Part shown: positions 30,983 to 39,682 of the stretch, piece after piece
How positions within the stretch are numbered: the stretch's first letter is position 1
How the letters are laid out: every line of letters starts with the position of its first letter
Assembly (NCBI RefSeq): GCF_022846615.1
Contig: NZ_AP025637.1
Coordinates: forward strand, 1,054,001 to 1,118,000
Direction of reading: 5' to 3'
From: Roseomonas fluvialis
Lineage (GTDB): Bacteria; Pseudomonadota; Alphaproteobacteria; Acetobacterales; Acetobacteraceae
Length of the DNA stretch: 64,000 nt
Made by a program: the position numbers and the translations under genes
Notes under the pieces: generated by a model
Told to the model about the DNA's origin: nothing
The model's database searches: none
Seen by the model: the letters and a program-made list of their open reading frames with translations, nothing else

Positions 30983-31262
30983 AGTGGGGGGCTTCTGTTG
31001 CCCGGTGCCCCCCGGACCGCGCTTACCTATCTCTAGGCAGCGAGCGCCACGGTCTCGCGACCGTTATCGTTGGCACTTGTGATTTGGTCCGATGACGGCG
31101 GTACCATGCCGGGCAAAAGACGGATCTTTACCGTGCGCGTCGAGCCTGTTTCGCCCCCATCGGCCGCTGATAAGGCGGGTGATTGGTGGAGGCGCCGGGT
31201 ACCGCCCCCGGGTCCGCAACACTTATTCCATACGCCGTTTATCGCCATAGTCACCGAGGTGA
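30983..31262 (-). ncRNA. ssrA: Transfer-messenger RNA, circularly permuted two-piece form
   Basis: Rescue RNA for stalled ribosomes. On the minus strand the acceptor piece comes first and ends GCGCCTCCACCA, with CCA at 31186-31184. About 25 nt later the coding piece starts GGGGGCGAAACAGGCTCGA at 31158. GGGGGCG pairs with CGCCUCC to form the acceptor stem. The tag frame at 31074-31033 encodes ANDNGRETVALAA and a TAG stop. It contains a perfect ACGGTC-GCGA-GACCGT hairpin and is followed by an H-type pseudoknot ending near 30986. This permuted order is the alphaproteobacterial two-piece form. Outer ends are approximate. Confidence 0.93.
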
Positions 31263-31309
31263 CACAGCACATATAGCGCGCCGCGCGCGGGATATCGAGG
31301 GGTATCGCG

Positions 31310-32470
31310 TCACCCGCGCGACAGGCCGCGTTCGACCACGCGGGCATAGAGCGCGGCACCATAGGGGATTGCGTCGTCATTGAAGGCGTAACGCGGGTTG
31401 TGGGGCATCGCGCCATCGCCGTTGCCGACATGGATATAGGCGCCCGGGACGCGCTCCATCATGAAGGAGAAGTCCTCGGAGCCCATGCCGGGCGGGTTGT
31501 CGCGGGCCACCTTGTCGGCCCCGACCAGGTCGGCGGCAGCCTCGGCATAGGCTTCGGTCTGCGCGGGGTCGTTGATGGTGGGCGCGAAGATCAGGCGCCA
31601 GTCGGTGGTGGCGGTGGCGCCGAAGCCGGCGGCGACACCCTCGGCCACGCGACGCATCGCGGCCTCGATCTGGGTGCCGACCTCGCGGGTGAAGAAGCGC
31701 GCGGTGCCGGAGATGGTCGCGGTCTCGGGGATGACGTTGTAGGCCTCGCCGCCGATCACCTTGGTCACGCTGACCACCGCAGGGTCGCGCGGGCTGAGCG
31801 TGCGGCTGACGATGGATTGCAGCGCGCTCGTGATGTGGCAGGCGGCCAGCACCGGGTCGATGCTCGCTTCCGGGCGCGCACCGTGCGCGCCCTTGCCGGA
31901 CACCGCGATGTCGAAGAAGGCGCCGCCGGCTGCGGTCGGCCCCGGGCGGATGCCGTACTGGCCGATCGGCATGCCGGGGCGGTTGTGCATGCCGAAGATG
32001 GCATCGCAGGGGAAGCGTTCGAACAGCCCATCCGCCAGCATGGCCAGCGCGCCACCGCAGCCTTCCTCGCCAGGCTGGAAGATGAAGTGGACGATGCCGT
32101 CGAAGTTCTTCGTCTCGGCCAGGTAGCGCGCCGCACCCAGGAGCATGGTCGTGTGCCCGTCATGACCGCAGGCATGCATCACGCCGGGCGTGGTGCTGCG
32201 GAACGGCATGTCAGCGGGTTCCTGGATCGGCAGCGCGTCCATGTCGGCGCGCAGGCCGATGGCACGGTTGCCGGAACCGTTGCGGAGCACGCCCACCACG
32301 CCGGTGCCGCCCACGCCGCGATGCACCTCGATGCCCAGCGATTCCAATTCGCGCGCCACGACCTCGGCCGTCCGGTGCTCCGCCATGCCGAGTTCCGGGT
32401 GCGCATGCAGGTCGCGGCGGATCTCGGCGAGGGCTGCGTGGTGGCGGCGGATGGCGTCGAGGGCGGACAT
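31310..32470 (-). CDS. M20-family amidohydrolase (hippurate hydrolase-like)
   Basis: Zinc-dependent M20D amidohydrolase of 386 residues, in the group that cleaves N-acyl amino acids such as hippurate, N-acetyl amino acids or IAA conjugates. Motifs: RADMDALPIQE, HACGHDGHTTMLLGAA with metal ligands, FQPGEEGCGGA with the catalytic glutamate, and GSEDFSFM near the C-terminus. The start is ATG 32470 (MSALDAIRRHHAAL); a longer frame adds a weak N-terminus. It follows a TauD-like gene and TRAP transporter genes on the same strand. Confidence 0.92.
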   Translation of the reverse strand: MSALDAIRRHHAALAEIRRDLHAHPELGMAEHRTAEVVARELESLGIEVHRGVGGTGVVGVLRNGSGNRAIGLRADMDALPIQEPADMPFRSTTPGVMHACGHDGHTTMLLGAARYLAETKNFDGIVHFIFQPGEEGCGGALAMLADGLFERFPCDAIFGMHNRPGMPIGQYGIRPGPTAAGGAFFDIAVSGKGAHGARPEASIDPVLAACHITSALQSIVSRTLSPRDPAVVSVTKVIGGEAYNVIPETATISGTARFFTREVGTQIEAAMRRVAEGVAAGFGATATTDWRLIFAPTINDPAQTEAYAEAAADLVGADKVARDNPPGMGSEDFSFMMERVPGAYIHVGNGDGAMPHNPRYAFNDDAIPYGAALYARVVERGLSRG

Positions 32471-32525
32471 GGCGGCTCCGGGGCTGGATGCCGCCATGCT
32501 GCACCGGGACGCGCCCGGCGCGAAG

Positions 32526-33425
32526 TCAGACCGGGCGGGTGTCGTCCACCAGGATGATGCGGTGCAGGCGGCGCTTGTGCTGGCTCTCGTCCCATTCCGA
32601 GGCGCGATGCAGGCTGCAGCGGTTGTCGCTCATCAGCAGGTCGCCTGGCCGCCAGGCGTGCTTGTAGACGAAGTCCGGGCGGATGAGGTGGGCCAGGACC
32701 TCCTCGAACACCGCCCGCGCGTCTGCCTCCGGCAGGCCCTGGATGATCGAGCCCCATTCGCCGCCGAGGAACAGGCCGCGCCGGCCGGATTCCGGATGCG
32801 TGCGGACCAGGGGGTGGATCACGTCGGGGTACTTTTCCCCCTCCGCCTCGACCTGTGCCTCGGTGGCGTCGGGGAACAGTTCGCGGAACAGGCGCTTCCG
32901 GCTGTGCAACACCTGAAGGCCGTCGATGCGTGCGCGCAGGGCTTCGGGCATCGCGTCCCAGGCGGCGATGCCGTTGGCGTAGCTGGTCTCGCCGGCGGTG
33001 GGCGGGATCTCGATGGCATGCAGGAATGTGAACAGGCCAGGGTGTTCGAGGTGATAGTGGTCGGTGTGCCAGTTCATGCCGACCTTGACGGCACCGGCCG
33101 CCCGGCCGCCCTCGACCACGTTGCCGACCACGAAGATCTCCGGATGGCCCGGCACGCACAGGTCCTGGCGCGAATGGATGTCGAGGTTGGTGCCGAAGCG
33201 ACGCGTGAAATCGACATAGCCCGCCGTGGTCAGCGCCTGCTGGTCGCGCAGCAGTAGCAGTGTGCGATCGACGCAGGCGGCGCGGATGATGGCGGTGATT
33301 TCCGCATCCTCCGGCGCGGTCAGGTCGATGCCGCCGATCTCGACACCGATGGCGGGGGCGAGGTCCCGCACCGTCAACCCGCGCCTGGCGGCCGCGGCGC
33401 GCCAGGCCATCATACTGTTGGCCAT
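32526..33425 (-). CDS. TauD/TfdA-family Fe(II)/2-oxoglutarate dioxygenase
   Basis: A 299-residue member of the TauD/TfdA family, which hydroxylates small organic acids or sulfonates. The iron ligands H and D are in NWHTDHYH, the distal histidine in NRCSLHRASEWD, and an arginine for 2-oxoglutarate in the tail HKRRLHRII. The real substrate cannot be read. It lies 13 bp downstream of the TRAP binding-protein gene and 55 bp upstream of the M20 hydrolase gene, so it is probably part of that uptake and breakdown unit. Confidence 0.92.
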   Translation of the reverse strand: MANSMMAWRAAAARRGLTVRDLAPAIGVEIGGIDLTAPEDAEITAIIRAACVDRTLLLLRDQQALTTAGYVDFTRRFGTNLDIHSRQDLCVPGHPEIFVVGNVVEGGRAAGAVKVGMNWHTDHYHLEHPGLFTFLHAIEIPPTAGETSYANGIAAWDAMPEALRARIDGLQVLHSRKRLFRELFPDATEAQVEAEGEKYPDVIHPLVRTHPESGRRGLFLGGEWGSIIQGLPEADARAVFEEVLAHLIRPDFVYKHAWRPGDLLMSDNRCSLHRASEWDESQHKRRLHRIILVDDTRPV

Positions 33426-33438
33426 GGGGGTGCCTCCT

Positions 33439-34413
33439 TCAGGTCAGGGCCTGCACGGCAGCGAGGCGCCGGCGGTCCGCGTCGGTCGACAGGAAGCGCG
33501 CATAGAGCGGCTGTGCCGCCTGCTGGAAGGGCGCCTTGTCGGGCGTGCTGATCTTGGCACCGGCGCGCTCGGCCTGGGCGTGGAGCGTGGCTTCGCCCTC
33601 GACCACCAGGTTGCGCTCGAAGACAGCGGATTCCATTGCGGCCCGGTCCACCGCCGCGCGGAGGTCCGGCGCCAACGCCTGGTAGCGCCGTTCCGACATC
33701 ACGACCGGCGCGGTCAGCGCCAGCCAGCCGACCAGGGTGAAGTTCGGCGCCACTTCATAGAATTTCTGGCCGACGAAGTTCGTGTAGGCGGCCTCGGCGC
33801 CATCCACCACGCCGGTCTGCAGCGCGCCGTACAATTCGCCATAGGCCAACGGCGTGGCGTTCGCCCCGAAGGCGTTGAAGGCGGCGACATGCACCGGGTT
33901 CTGCTGGGTGCGGATCTTCTTGCCGCGCAGCGCGGCCATGTCCGGCACCGCCGTGCGCGTCATCAGGTGACGAATGCCGGAGGAATACAGCGACAGGAAG
34001 CGGAAGTTCCGCGCGCGCGATGCGACGCCCAGTTCCTCCATCAGCGGTGCGGTGGTCGCGATCTTTTCGAGGTGCGCATAGTCCCGCACCAGGTAGGGCA
34101 TGTCGAAAAGCTGAAATTCCTTGATGAAGTTCGCGAAGGCGGCGTGCGAGGGTACCGCCAGGTCGATGGTGCCGAGTGCCACGCCCTCGATCATCGGCAA
34201 TTCGTTGCCGAGCTGACCGTTCGGGAAGATCTGGAGGCCCAGCCGGCCCGAGGTGAGTTCGCGCAGGCGGCGATCCATCACCTTCAGGCCCTCGTCCTGC
34301 ACCTCGCCCACCGCATTGGTGTGGGCGGCGCGCAGCGTAACGGTCTGCGCATGGGCGGCGTTGGCGATGAACGGGGTCGCGAGCAGCGGCAGGTGGCGTC
34401 GGCGCAGCATCAT
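33439..34413 (-). CDS. dctP: TRAP transporter solute-binding protein DctP
   Basis: A 324-residue periplasmic binding protein with a signal peptide (MMLRRRHLPLLATPFIANAAHAQ). It shows the DctP-family pattern VTLRAAHTNAVGEVQ at the mature N-terminus, LGNELPMIEGVALGTIDLAV, and the AYGELYGALQTGVVDGAEAAYTNF segment that bears the ligand-binding core. It should deliver an organic acid to the DctM/DctQ pair encoded just upstream. Gene order dctQ-dctM-dctP reads right to left. Confidence 0.93.
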   Translation of the reverse strand: MMLRRRHLPLLATPFIANAAHAQTVTLRAAHTNAVGEVQDEGLKVMDRRLRELTSGRLGLQIFPNGQLGNELPMIEGVALGTIDLAVPSHAAFANFIKEFQLFDMPYLVRDYAHLEKIATTAPLMEELGVASRARNFRFLSLYSSGIRHLMTRTAVPDMAALRGKKIRTQQNPVHVAAFNAFGANATPLAYGELYGALQTGVVDGAEAAYTNFVGQKFYEVAPNFTLVGWLALTAPVVMSERRYQALAPDLRAAVDRAAMESAVFERNLVVEGEATLHAQAERAGAKISTPDKAPFQQAAQPLYARFLSTDADRRRLAAVQALT

Positions 34414-34426
34414 GGGTGTGGTTCCT

Positions 34427-35704
34427 TCACAGCAGGGCGCGGGGGAGCCAGAGCACGACCTCCGGCACGTAGGTGCACAGCAGCAGCATCAGGATCAGCG
34501 GAATCAGCGGGATCCAGACCAGCCGCGCCGCCTGCATCACGTTGCGGCCTGCCACGGTGCAGGCGACGAACAGGCAGATGCCATAAGGCGGCGTGATGAG
34601 CCCGATCGACAGGTTCAGCGTGACCACGATGCCGAAATGCAGCGGGTCGATGCCGAGCGAGGTCGCGATCGGCATCAGCACCGGCATCAGGATGAGGATC
34701 GCGGAGATGCTCTCCATGAACATCCCCACCACCAGCAGCAGGACGTTCACCAGCAGCAGGAAGGCCCATGCCGATCCGACATGGCCCTGGAACCAGTCTG
34801 CCAGCATCGCCGGTACGTTCTGGATGGCGACCAGCCAGGAGAAGATCGACGCGGTGCCGATGATGATCATCACCGCGGCCGAGATGCCGGCGGTCTTGAG
34901 CATCATCGCCGGCAGGTCGCGCCAGCGCAGTTCGCGATACACGAAGCCGCCGATCAGAAGCCCGGCCAGCACCGCGAGCGCGGCCGCCTCGGTCGGCGTC
35001 ACGACGCCGCCTATGATGCCGCCGGCGACGATCACCGGCATCGACAACGCCGGCAGCGCCTGGCGGAAGGCGGCGCCGAGGCGCGGCCAGCGGAAGGGCT
35101 CCGCATCCGCGTAGCGCGCCGGCTCGCGCCCGGTATAGAGCCAATGCCCGAGCAGCAGCCCCGCCGCGGCGATCAGTCCGGGGATGACGCCGCCCAGGAA
35201 CATCGCGCCGACCGACAGGTCGGAGATCATCGCCAGCACCACCATGATGATCGAAGGCGGGATGATCGGCCCGAGCGCGCCGGCCGAGGCCACCGTGACG
35301 GTCGCATAGTCCAGGTCGTAGCCGCGCCGCTTCATCTCCGGCATCAGGATGGAGGAGATGGCTGCGGTATCCGCGCTGCCCGACCCCGATATGGCCGACA
35401 GCCCCGTGGCCGTGACGGTGGCGACCATCAACAGGCTGCCGCGAATCCAGCCGACCAGCGCGGTGGCGAGTTCCACGATGGCGCGCGCTATGCCGCCCTG
35501 TTCCATGATGATGCCGGCCAGCACGAAGAAGGGAATGGCCAGCAGCGGGAAGGAATCGAGCCCGTTGAACAGCCGCTGCGCCACCACGACCAGCGGCGTG
35601 GTGCCGTCGATCGCGAGGGTCAGCGCGCCGGCCACCCCCAGCACGAAGACCATCGGTGCGCCGGCCAGGAGCAGAAACAGGAAGGATCCGAAGGTGAGCG
35701 CCAT
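34427..35704 (-). CDS. dctM: TRAP transporter large permease DctM
   Basis: A 425-residue sodium-driven permease with about 12 membrane helices. Typical segments are LAIPFFVLAGIIMEQGG, SGSGSADTAAISSILMPEM, PPSIIMVVLA and VVTPTEAAALAVL, and near the end NLSIGLITPPYGICLFV. The ATG at 35704 overlaps the dctQ stop, and homology starts there though the open frame is longer. It is cotranscribed with dctQ and dctP. Confidence 0.95.
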   Translation of the reverse strand: MALTFGSFLFLLLAGAPMVFVLGVAGALTLAIDGTTPLVVVAQRLFNGLDSFPLLAIPFFVLAGIIMEQGGIARAIVELATALVGWIRGSLLMVATVTATGLSAISGSGSADTAAISSILMPEMKRRGYDLDYATVTVASAGALGPIIPPSIIMVVLAMISDLSVGAMFLGGVIPGLIAAAGLLLGHWLYTGREPARYADAEPFRWPRLGAAFRQALPALSMPVIVAGGIIGGVVTPTEAAALAVLAGLLIGGFVYRELRWRDLPAMMLKTAGISAAVMIIIGTASIFSWLVAIQNVPAMLADWFQGHVGSAWAFLLLVNVLLLVVGMFMESISAILILMPVLMPIATSLGIDPLHFGIVVTLNLSIGLITPPYGICLFVACTVAGRNVMQAARLVWIPLIPLILMLLLCTYVPEVVLWLPRALL

Positions 35705-36282
35705 CAGTCGAGCCTCACGCCGCCACCGGTCGCGACCGGCGCGCGCCCGATGATGACGCCCCCCATGGCGATCAGCGTCTCGAGCGCGAGGTAGGCCGCA
35801 CTCGCCGGCAGCGCCGCATAGGGCACGGTCATCGGCACGCCGAGCCCGGCACTGGTCTGGATCTGCCCGATCTCCAGCAGCAGCCACCCGCCTTCCCACA
35901 CCACCCACAGGAACCACAGGCACAAGCCGAGGATCGGCACCATGACCAGGCGGCCGAGCAGCGGCGGCAATGCCGCCACCAGCGTGTCGATCGACACATG
36001 CAGCCTTGTCCGCATGGCGTACCCGGCCCCCAGCAGCACCATCCAGATCTGCGCGTAGCTGGCGAATTCGGTGGCCCAGGCGATCGAGAAGTTGAACGCG
36101 TAGCGCCCGGCGATCTGCGCCAGCACCGAGCCGAACATCGCCGCCAGAAGCAGGATCAGGATGATCTCCACGCCGCGGCGCAGCAGCGCGAGCGGCAGGC
36201 CGAGCAGCCTCGGTAGCGGGCCGCTGGGTACCTGCTGGCCGGCGGCTGGGCCGGCCGGGCCCGCGGCGGATGTTTCACTCAT
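35704..36282 (-). CDS. dctQ: TRAP transporter small permease DctQ
   Basis: A 192-residue four-helix membrane protein. It starts with a proline/glycine-rich cytoplasmic stretch, then LLGLPLALLRRGVEIILILLLA, IAWATEFASYAQIWMVLLGAGYAMRTRLHVSID, and two later helices. The AWATEF-AYAQIW pattern and a basic charged loop are typical of DctQ. It begins the minus-strand TRAP unit; a 210-bp divergent gap separates it from thyX and must hold both promoters. Confidence 0.93.
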   Translation of the reverse strand: MSETSAAGPAGPAAGQQVPSGPLPRLLGLPLALLRRGVEIILILLLAAMFGSVLAQIAGRYAFNFSIAWATEFASYAQIWMVLLGAGYAMRTRLHVSIDTLVAALPPLLGRLVMVPILGLCLWFLWVVWEGGWLLLEIGQIQTSAGLGVPMTVPYAALPASAAYLALETLIAMGGVIIGRAPVATGGGVRLD

Positions 36283-36492
36283 GCAGTCACGCTGAGCCCG
36301 TGGAATGCAGGGCTCAAGCCCGTGATTGCCTGAATTCGCATGGGCCAGGCTGTCGGCGGCCTTGCGTCGCCCAGTTTGCGGGCGTTCTGCCCCTGCCTTG
36401 GGCGCGGCCCGGGCCTATGGAATGCGCCGCCCGCCCCGCCTATAGCCGGCGGGAACGGAGTCACGGCGGCCACGAGTCGCGACGGGGGATGC

Positions 36493-37434
36493 ATGGCGCT
36501 GACCAGCGAACAGCAGCAGGACATCGCGGCCGCACGCGCCGCCGAGGGCCGCACGCGCCGCCCGAGCGTGCCCGCGCTCGAGGCCATGCTGTTCGAAGCC
36601 CTGCCCGTGCTCGACCACGGATTCGTGCGCGTGGTCGACTACATGGGCGACGATGCCGCCATCGTGCAGGCGGCCCGCGTCAGCTACGGCCGCGGCACCC
36701 GCGCGGCGAACGAGGATCGCGGGCTGATCCGCTACCTGATGCGGCACCGCCACTCCACGCCCTTCGAGATGTGCGAGATCAAGTACCACGTGAAGCTGCC
36801 GATCTTCGTGGCGCGTCAGTGGATCCGCCATCGCACCGCCAACGTGAACGAGTATTCCGCGCGCTATTCGATCCTCGACCGCGAATTCTACATCCCCGCT
36901 CCCGACCAGCTCGCCGCGCAGGCGGTGGTGAACCGCCAGGGCCGCGGCGACATCCTGGAAGGGGCCGAGGCCGCGCGCGTGCTCGACCTGCTGCGCGAGG
37001 ACGCGACGCGCAACTACGACCACTACCTCGAGATGCTGAACGAGGACGACCAGGGCACGCCGCGCGACCCGTCCCGCCAGGGCCTGGCGCGCGAACTGGC
37101 GCGCATGAACCTCACGCTCAACGCCTATACGCAGTGGTACTGGAAGACCGACCTGCACAACCTGCTGCACTTTTTGTCGCTGCGCGCCGATGCGCACGCG
37201 CAGTACGAGATCCGCGTCTATGCCGAGGCGATGCTGGAGAGCGTGAAGGCCTGGTGCCCGATCGCCTATGAGGCGTTCCGCGACTACCGGCTGGGGGCCG
37301 TCACGCTCTCAGCGCAGATGATGGGCATCGTCAGGCGCATGATGGCCGGCGAGGCGGTGACGCAGGAAGCCTCCGGCATGTCGAAGCGCGAATGGCGCGA
37401 ATTGATGCAGACGCTGGGCCGCGATGCAGGCTGA
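36493..37434 (+). CDS. thyX: Flavin-dependent thymidylate synthase ThyX
   Basis: FAD- and NADPH-dependent enzyme making dTMP from dUMP with methylene-THF. The 313-residue product has the ThyX signature RHR-x7-S as [15 protein letters not shown], the [20 protein letters not shown] block and a late [14 protein letters not shown] end ([14 protein letters not shown]). No thyA is seen in this window. ATG 36493 is chosen where similarity starts. It overlaps the following HD-domain gene by 11 bp in another frame. Confidence 0.96.
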   Translation: MALTSEQQQDIAAARAAEGRTRRPSVPALEAMLFEALPVLDHGFVRVVDYMGDDAAIVQAARVSYGRGTRAANEDRGLIRYLMRHRHSTPFEMCEIKYHVKLPIFVARQWIRHRTANVNEYSARYSILDREFYIPAPDQLAAQAVVNRQGRGDILEGAEAARVLDLLREDATRNYDHYLEMLNEDDQGTPRDPSRQGLARELARMNLTLNAYTQWYWKTDLHNLLHFLSLRADAHAQYEIRVYAEAMLESVKAWCPIAYEAFRDYRLGAVTLSAQMMGIVRRMMAGEAVTQEASGMSKREWRELMQTLGRDAG

Positions 37435-38029
37435 GCGCGCCGACGCGATCCTGGGCTTCCTCGCACTCGCCGACCGGCTGAAGTCGGTCGAACGCCGTGG
37501 GCGCGTGGTGCTGCCCGATGGCGCGACGCGGCGCGAGAACAGCGCGGAGCATTGCTGGTCCCTCGCGCTGATCGCCACGTTGCTGCACCAGGATGTGGCA
37601 GGGCCGCTCGACCTCGGCCGCGCGCTGATGATGGTGGCGATCCACGACCTGGTGGAGATCGAGGCCGGCGACACCTTCGCCTACGACGCCGCCGGTCGCG
37701 CCACCCAGGCCGCGCGCGAGGCCGCGGCCGCCGAGACGGTGTTTTCCCTGCTGCCGCCCGACCTCGGCGCCCGTCTGCGCGCGCTGTGGGAGGAATTCGA
37801 GGCCGGGGAGACACCCGAATCCCGTTTCGCCATGGCCTGCGACCGCATGCAGGGCTTCCTGCAGAACGTGCTGTCCGGCGGCATCGCCTGGCGCGAGCAC
37901 GGCGTCACCCGCGCCGACACCGCACCACGCATGGACCCGGCGATCGCCGTGGACCCTGCCTTCGCCACGCTGATCGGCCGTCTGTACGAACGCGCGGAGG
38001 CCGGCGGGCTGCTCGGCCCGGCGCCGTGA
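37424..38029 (+). CDS. HD-domain hydrolase (YfbR/HDDC2-like)
   Basis: A 201-residue metal-dependent phosphohydrolase of the HD superfamily. Metal ligands are in [16 protein letters not shown] and [15 protein letters not shown]; the spacing resembles 5'-deoxynucleotidases that dephosphorylate dNMPs. Overlap with thyX suggests a link to deoxynucleotide supply. That link is inference from context; the family also includes enzymes of unknown substrate. Confidence 0.87.
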   Translation: MQAERADAILGFLALADRLKSVERRGRVVLPDGATRRENSAEHCWSLALIATLLHQDVAGPLDLGRALMMVAIHDLVEIEAGDTFAYDAAGRATQAAREAAAAETVFSLLPPDLGARLRALWEEFEAGETPESRFAMACDRMQGFLQNVLSGGIAWREHGVTRADTAPRMDPAIAVDPAFATLIGRLYERAEAGGLLGPAP

Positions 38030-38262
38030 GTGGCCGTGCGGGCGCGAAGGCGCGCCCCGCCAAGGCCGGCCGCGCGCGCAAGGGCGGCCGCTGGGCATCG
38101 ATGGGCCCGGCGGCGCGGCGCTGGGTCTTCATCGGCGGCTTCACCCTCGCGCTGTTGGTCGGGCTGCCGCTGGCGCATGCGATGGTGGGGGATATCGGCG
38201 CCATACTGCTCGGCACCTTCGCCTTCGGCTTCGTTGTCGGGCGGATGACGCTGAAGCGTTAG
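38026..38262 (+). CDS. Small one- or two-helix membrane protein
   Basis: A 78-residue product. The basic N-terminus (GAKARPAKAGRARKGGR) is followed by helices WVFIGGFTLALLVGLPLAHAM and IGAILLGTFAFGFVVGRM. The GTG start overlaps the HD gene stop as GTGA. The TAG stop lies inside dispersed repeat copy 2, so the repeat supplies the last codon of this gene. No family was recognised. Confidence 0.65.
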   Translation: MSGRAGAKARPAKAGRARKGGRWASMGPAARRWVFIGGFTLALLVGLPLAHAMVGDIGAILLGTFAFGFVVGRMTLKR

Positions 38263-38328
38263 ACCAGATCCGGATCAGATGGACTCATCTGATCGGGTGA
38301 AGATGCTCGCGGAAGCAGAAGGCCAGCG
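38258..38328. repeat. Dispersed 71-bp palindromic repeat, copy 2
   Basis: Aligns without gaps to 26732-26802. Its core GATCAGATG-GACT-CATCTGATC is a perfect 9-bp hairpin, better than copy 1. The TGAAGATGCTCGCG block is kept. It lies at the end of the small membrane protein gene and just before the convergent glycerate kinase gene end. Confidence 0.8.
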
Positions 38329-38352
38329 CCGTTGCTGCGAGCCAATGCCGCT

Positions 38353-39549
38353 CTAGGCGGCGCAGCGCGACTGGCTGTCCCTGCACCGGCCCGCCATCGA
38401 CATCCCGACCATCACCGTGCGCATCGCCTGTTCCGCCGTCCGGGCGATGTCGGCGGGCGCGCGCGCGATCGCCTCGTCGAGCGGCACCGCTTGGCCGAGC
38501 GTTGATGCCACGGCATCGATCCCGGCCGCATGCACCGCCTCGTAGCCTGCGCCGACCGACCCGGCGAGCGCGATCACGGGCACGCCATGTGCGCGCGCCC
38601 GCACCGCCACGATTCCCGGCACCTTGCCCTGCACGGTCTGCTCATCGATGCCGCCCTCCGCCGTGACCACCAGGTTGGCCGCGGCGATCTCGCGATCGAG
38701 GGCGAGGCCGTCCAGCACCACCTCCTGCCAGGGACGCAGCCGCGCGCCGAGCAGCGCATGCAGACCGGCTCCGAGCCCACCAGACGCACCGGCGCCCGGC
38801 AGCGCCGGCAGTCCCCGCACCCCGAGGTCGCGCGCCGCCACCGCCGCGAACGTCGCGAGCCCAGCTTCGAGACGGCGCACCGCTTCGGGGCTCGCACCCT
38901 TCTGCGGGCCGAAGCGCCGCGCCACGCCATCCGATCCGGTCAGCATCACCCGCGTGTTGCACGCGACCATCACGGGCAACCCATCGAGCCGCCGGTCGCG
39001 CCCCGTCGCGTCGATCCGTTCCAGCCACGCGAGCGCCGCGCCACCGGGCTGGAGTTCGTCCCCTGCGGCATCCAGCATGCGATAGCCCAGGGCCTGCGCC
39101 ATCCCTGCACCGGCGTCGTTGGTCCCGCTGTCGCCGCAGCCGATCAACAGTCGGCGCGCGCCGCGATCGAGCGCCGCACGGATCAGCTCACCCACCCCGC
39201 GCGTGCTGGTGGCGAGCGGATCGCGCATGTCGCGCGGCACCAGGCGCAGGCCCGCGGCCGAGGCCATCTCGATGATCGCCGTCCCGGCCAGCGCGCCGCC
39301 CGCCCAGCCGATATGCGCCGTGACGGGCCGTCCTACGGGCCCGGTGACGGTGACCGGTTCGACATGCCCGCCGGCGCCGGTCGCGATGGCACGGGCGAAG
39401 CCTTCGCCGCCGTCGGTAACAGGCCGCCGGGTGATCCGCGCGGCGGGACATGCGCGGCCGAGGCCGGTCGCGATCGCCTCGGCCACGGCATCGGCCTGCA
39501 GGCATTCCTTGAAGCCGGACGGCGCGACGAGGATCTTGAGCGGGGTCAT
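38353..39549 (-). CDS. Glycerate kinase (GarK/GlxK type)
   Basis: A 398-residue type I glycerate kinase that phosphorylates D-glycerate, in the glyoxylate/glycerate route. Motifs: LKILVAPSGFKECLQADAVAEAI, PVTDGGEGF, IGCGDSGTNDAGAGMAQALG and VVTAEGGIDEQTVQGK. The C-terminus has a non-conserved tail GRCRDSQSRCAA. The ATG at 39549 is where similarity starts. Divergent from the DoxX-like gene 39683 across 133 bp. Confidence 0.92.
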   Translation of the reverse strand: MTPLKILVAPSGFKECLQADAVAEAIATGLGRACPAARITRRPVTDGGEGFARAIATGAGGHVEPVTVTGPVGRPVTAHIGWAGGALAGTAIIEMASAAGLRLVPRDMRDPLATSTRGVGELIRAALDRGARRLLIGCGDSGTNDAGAGMAQALGYRMLDAAGDELQPGGAALAWLERIDATGRDRRLDGLPVMVACNTRVMLTGSDGVARRFGPQKGASPEAVRRLEAGLATFAAVAARDLGVRGLPALPGAGASGGLGAGLHALLGARLRPWQEVVLDGLALDREIAAANLVVTAEGGIDEQTVQGKVPGIVAVRARAHGVPVIALAGSVGAGYEAVHAAGIDAVASTLGQAVPLDEAIARAPADIARTAEQAMRTVMVGMSMAGRCRDSQSRCAA

Positions 39550-39682
39550 GCGGTCATCCTTGCCAGGGTGCAGGGATGCAACGCGGCGGGCGGCGGAATT
39601 CTTCCCGCGATCACGATGACGGTGCGTAACCCCCCGCGGGGGCTGCGGCGAAGACTGGGACACGAGACGCAGGACCACCGCC

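Noticed and set aside
31070-31431. Short frames over the tmRNA region, including one ending in the tag
   Set aside because: The minus-strand frame ends exactly with the tag peptide because it reads through tmRNA; it is RNA, not an independent protein gene.
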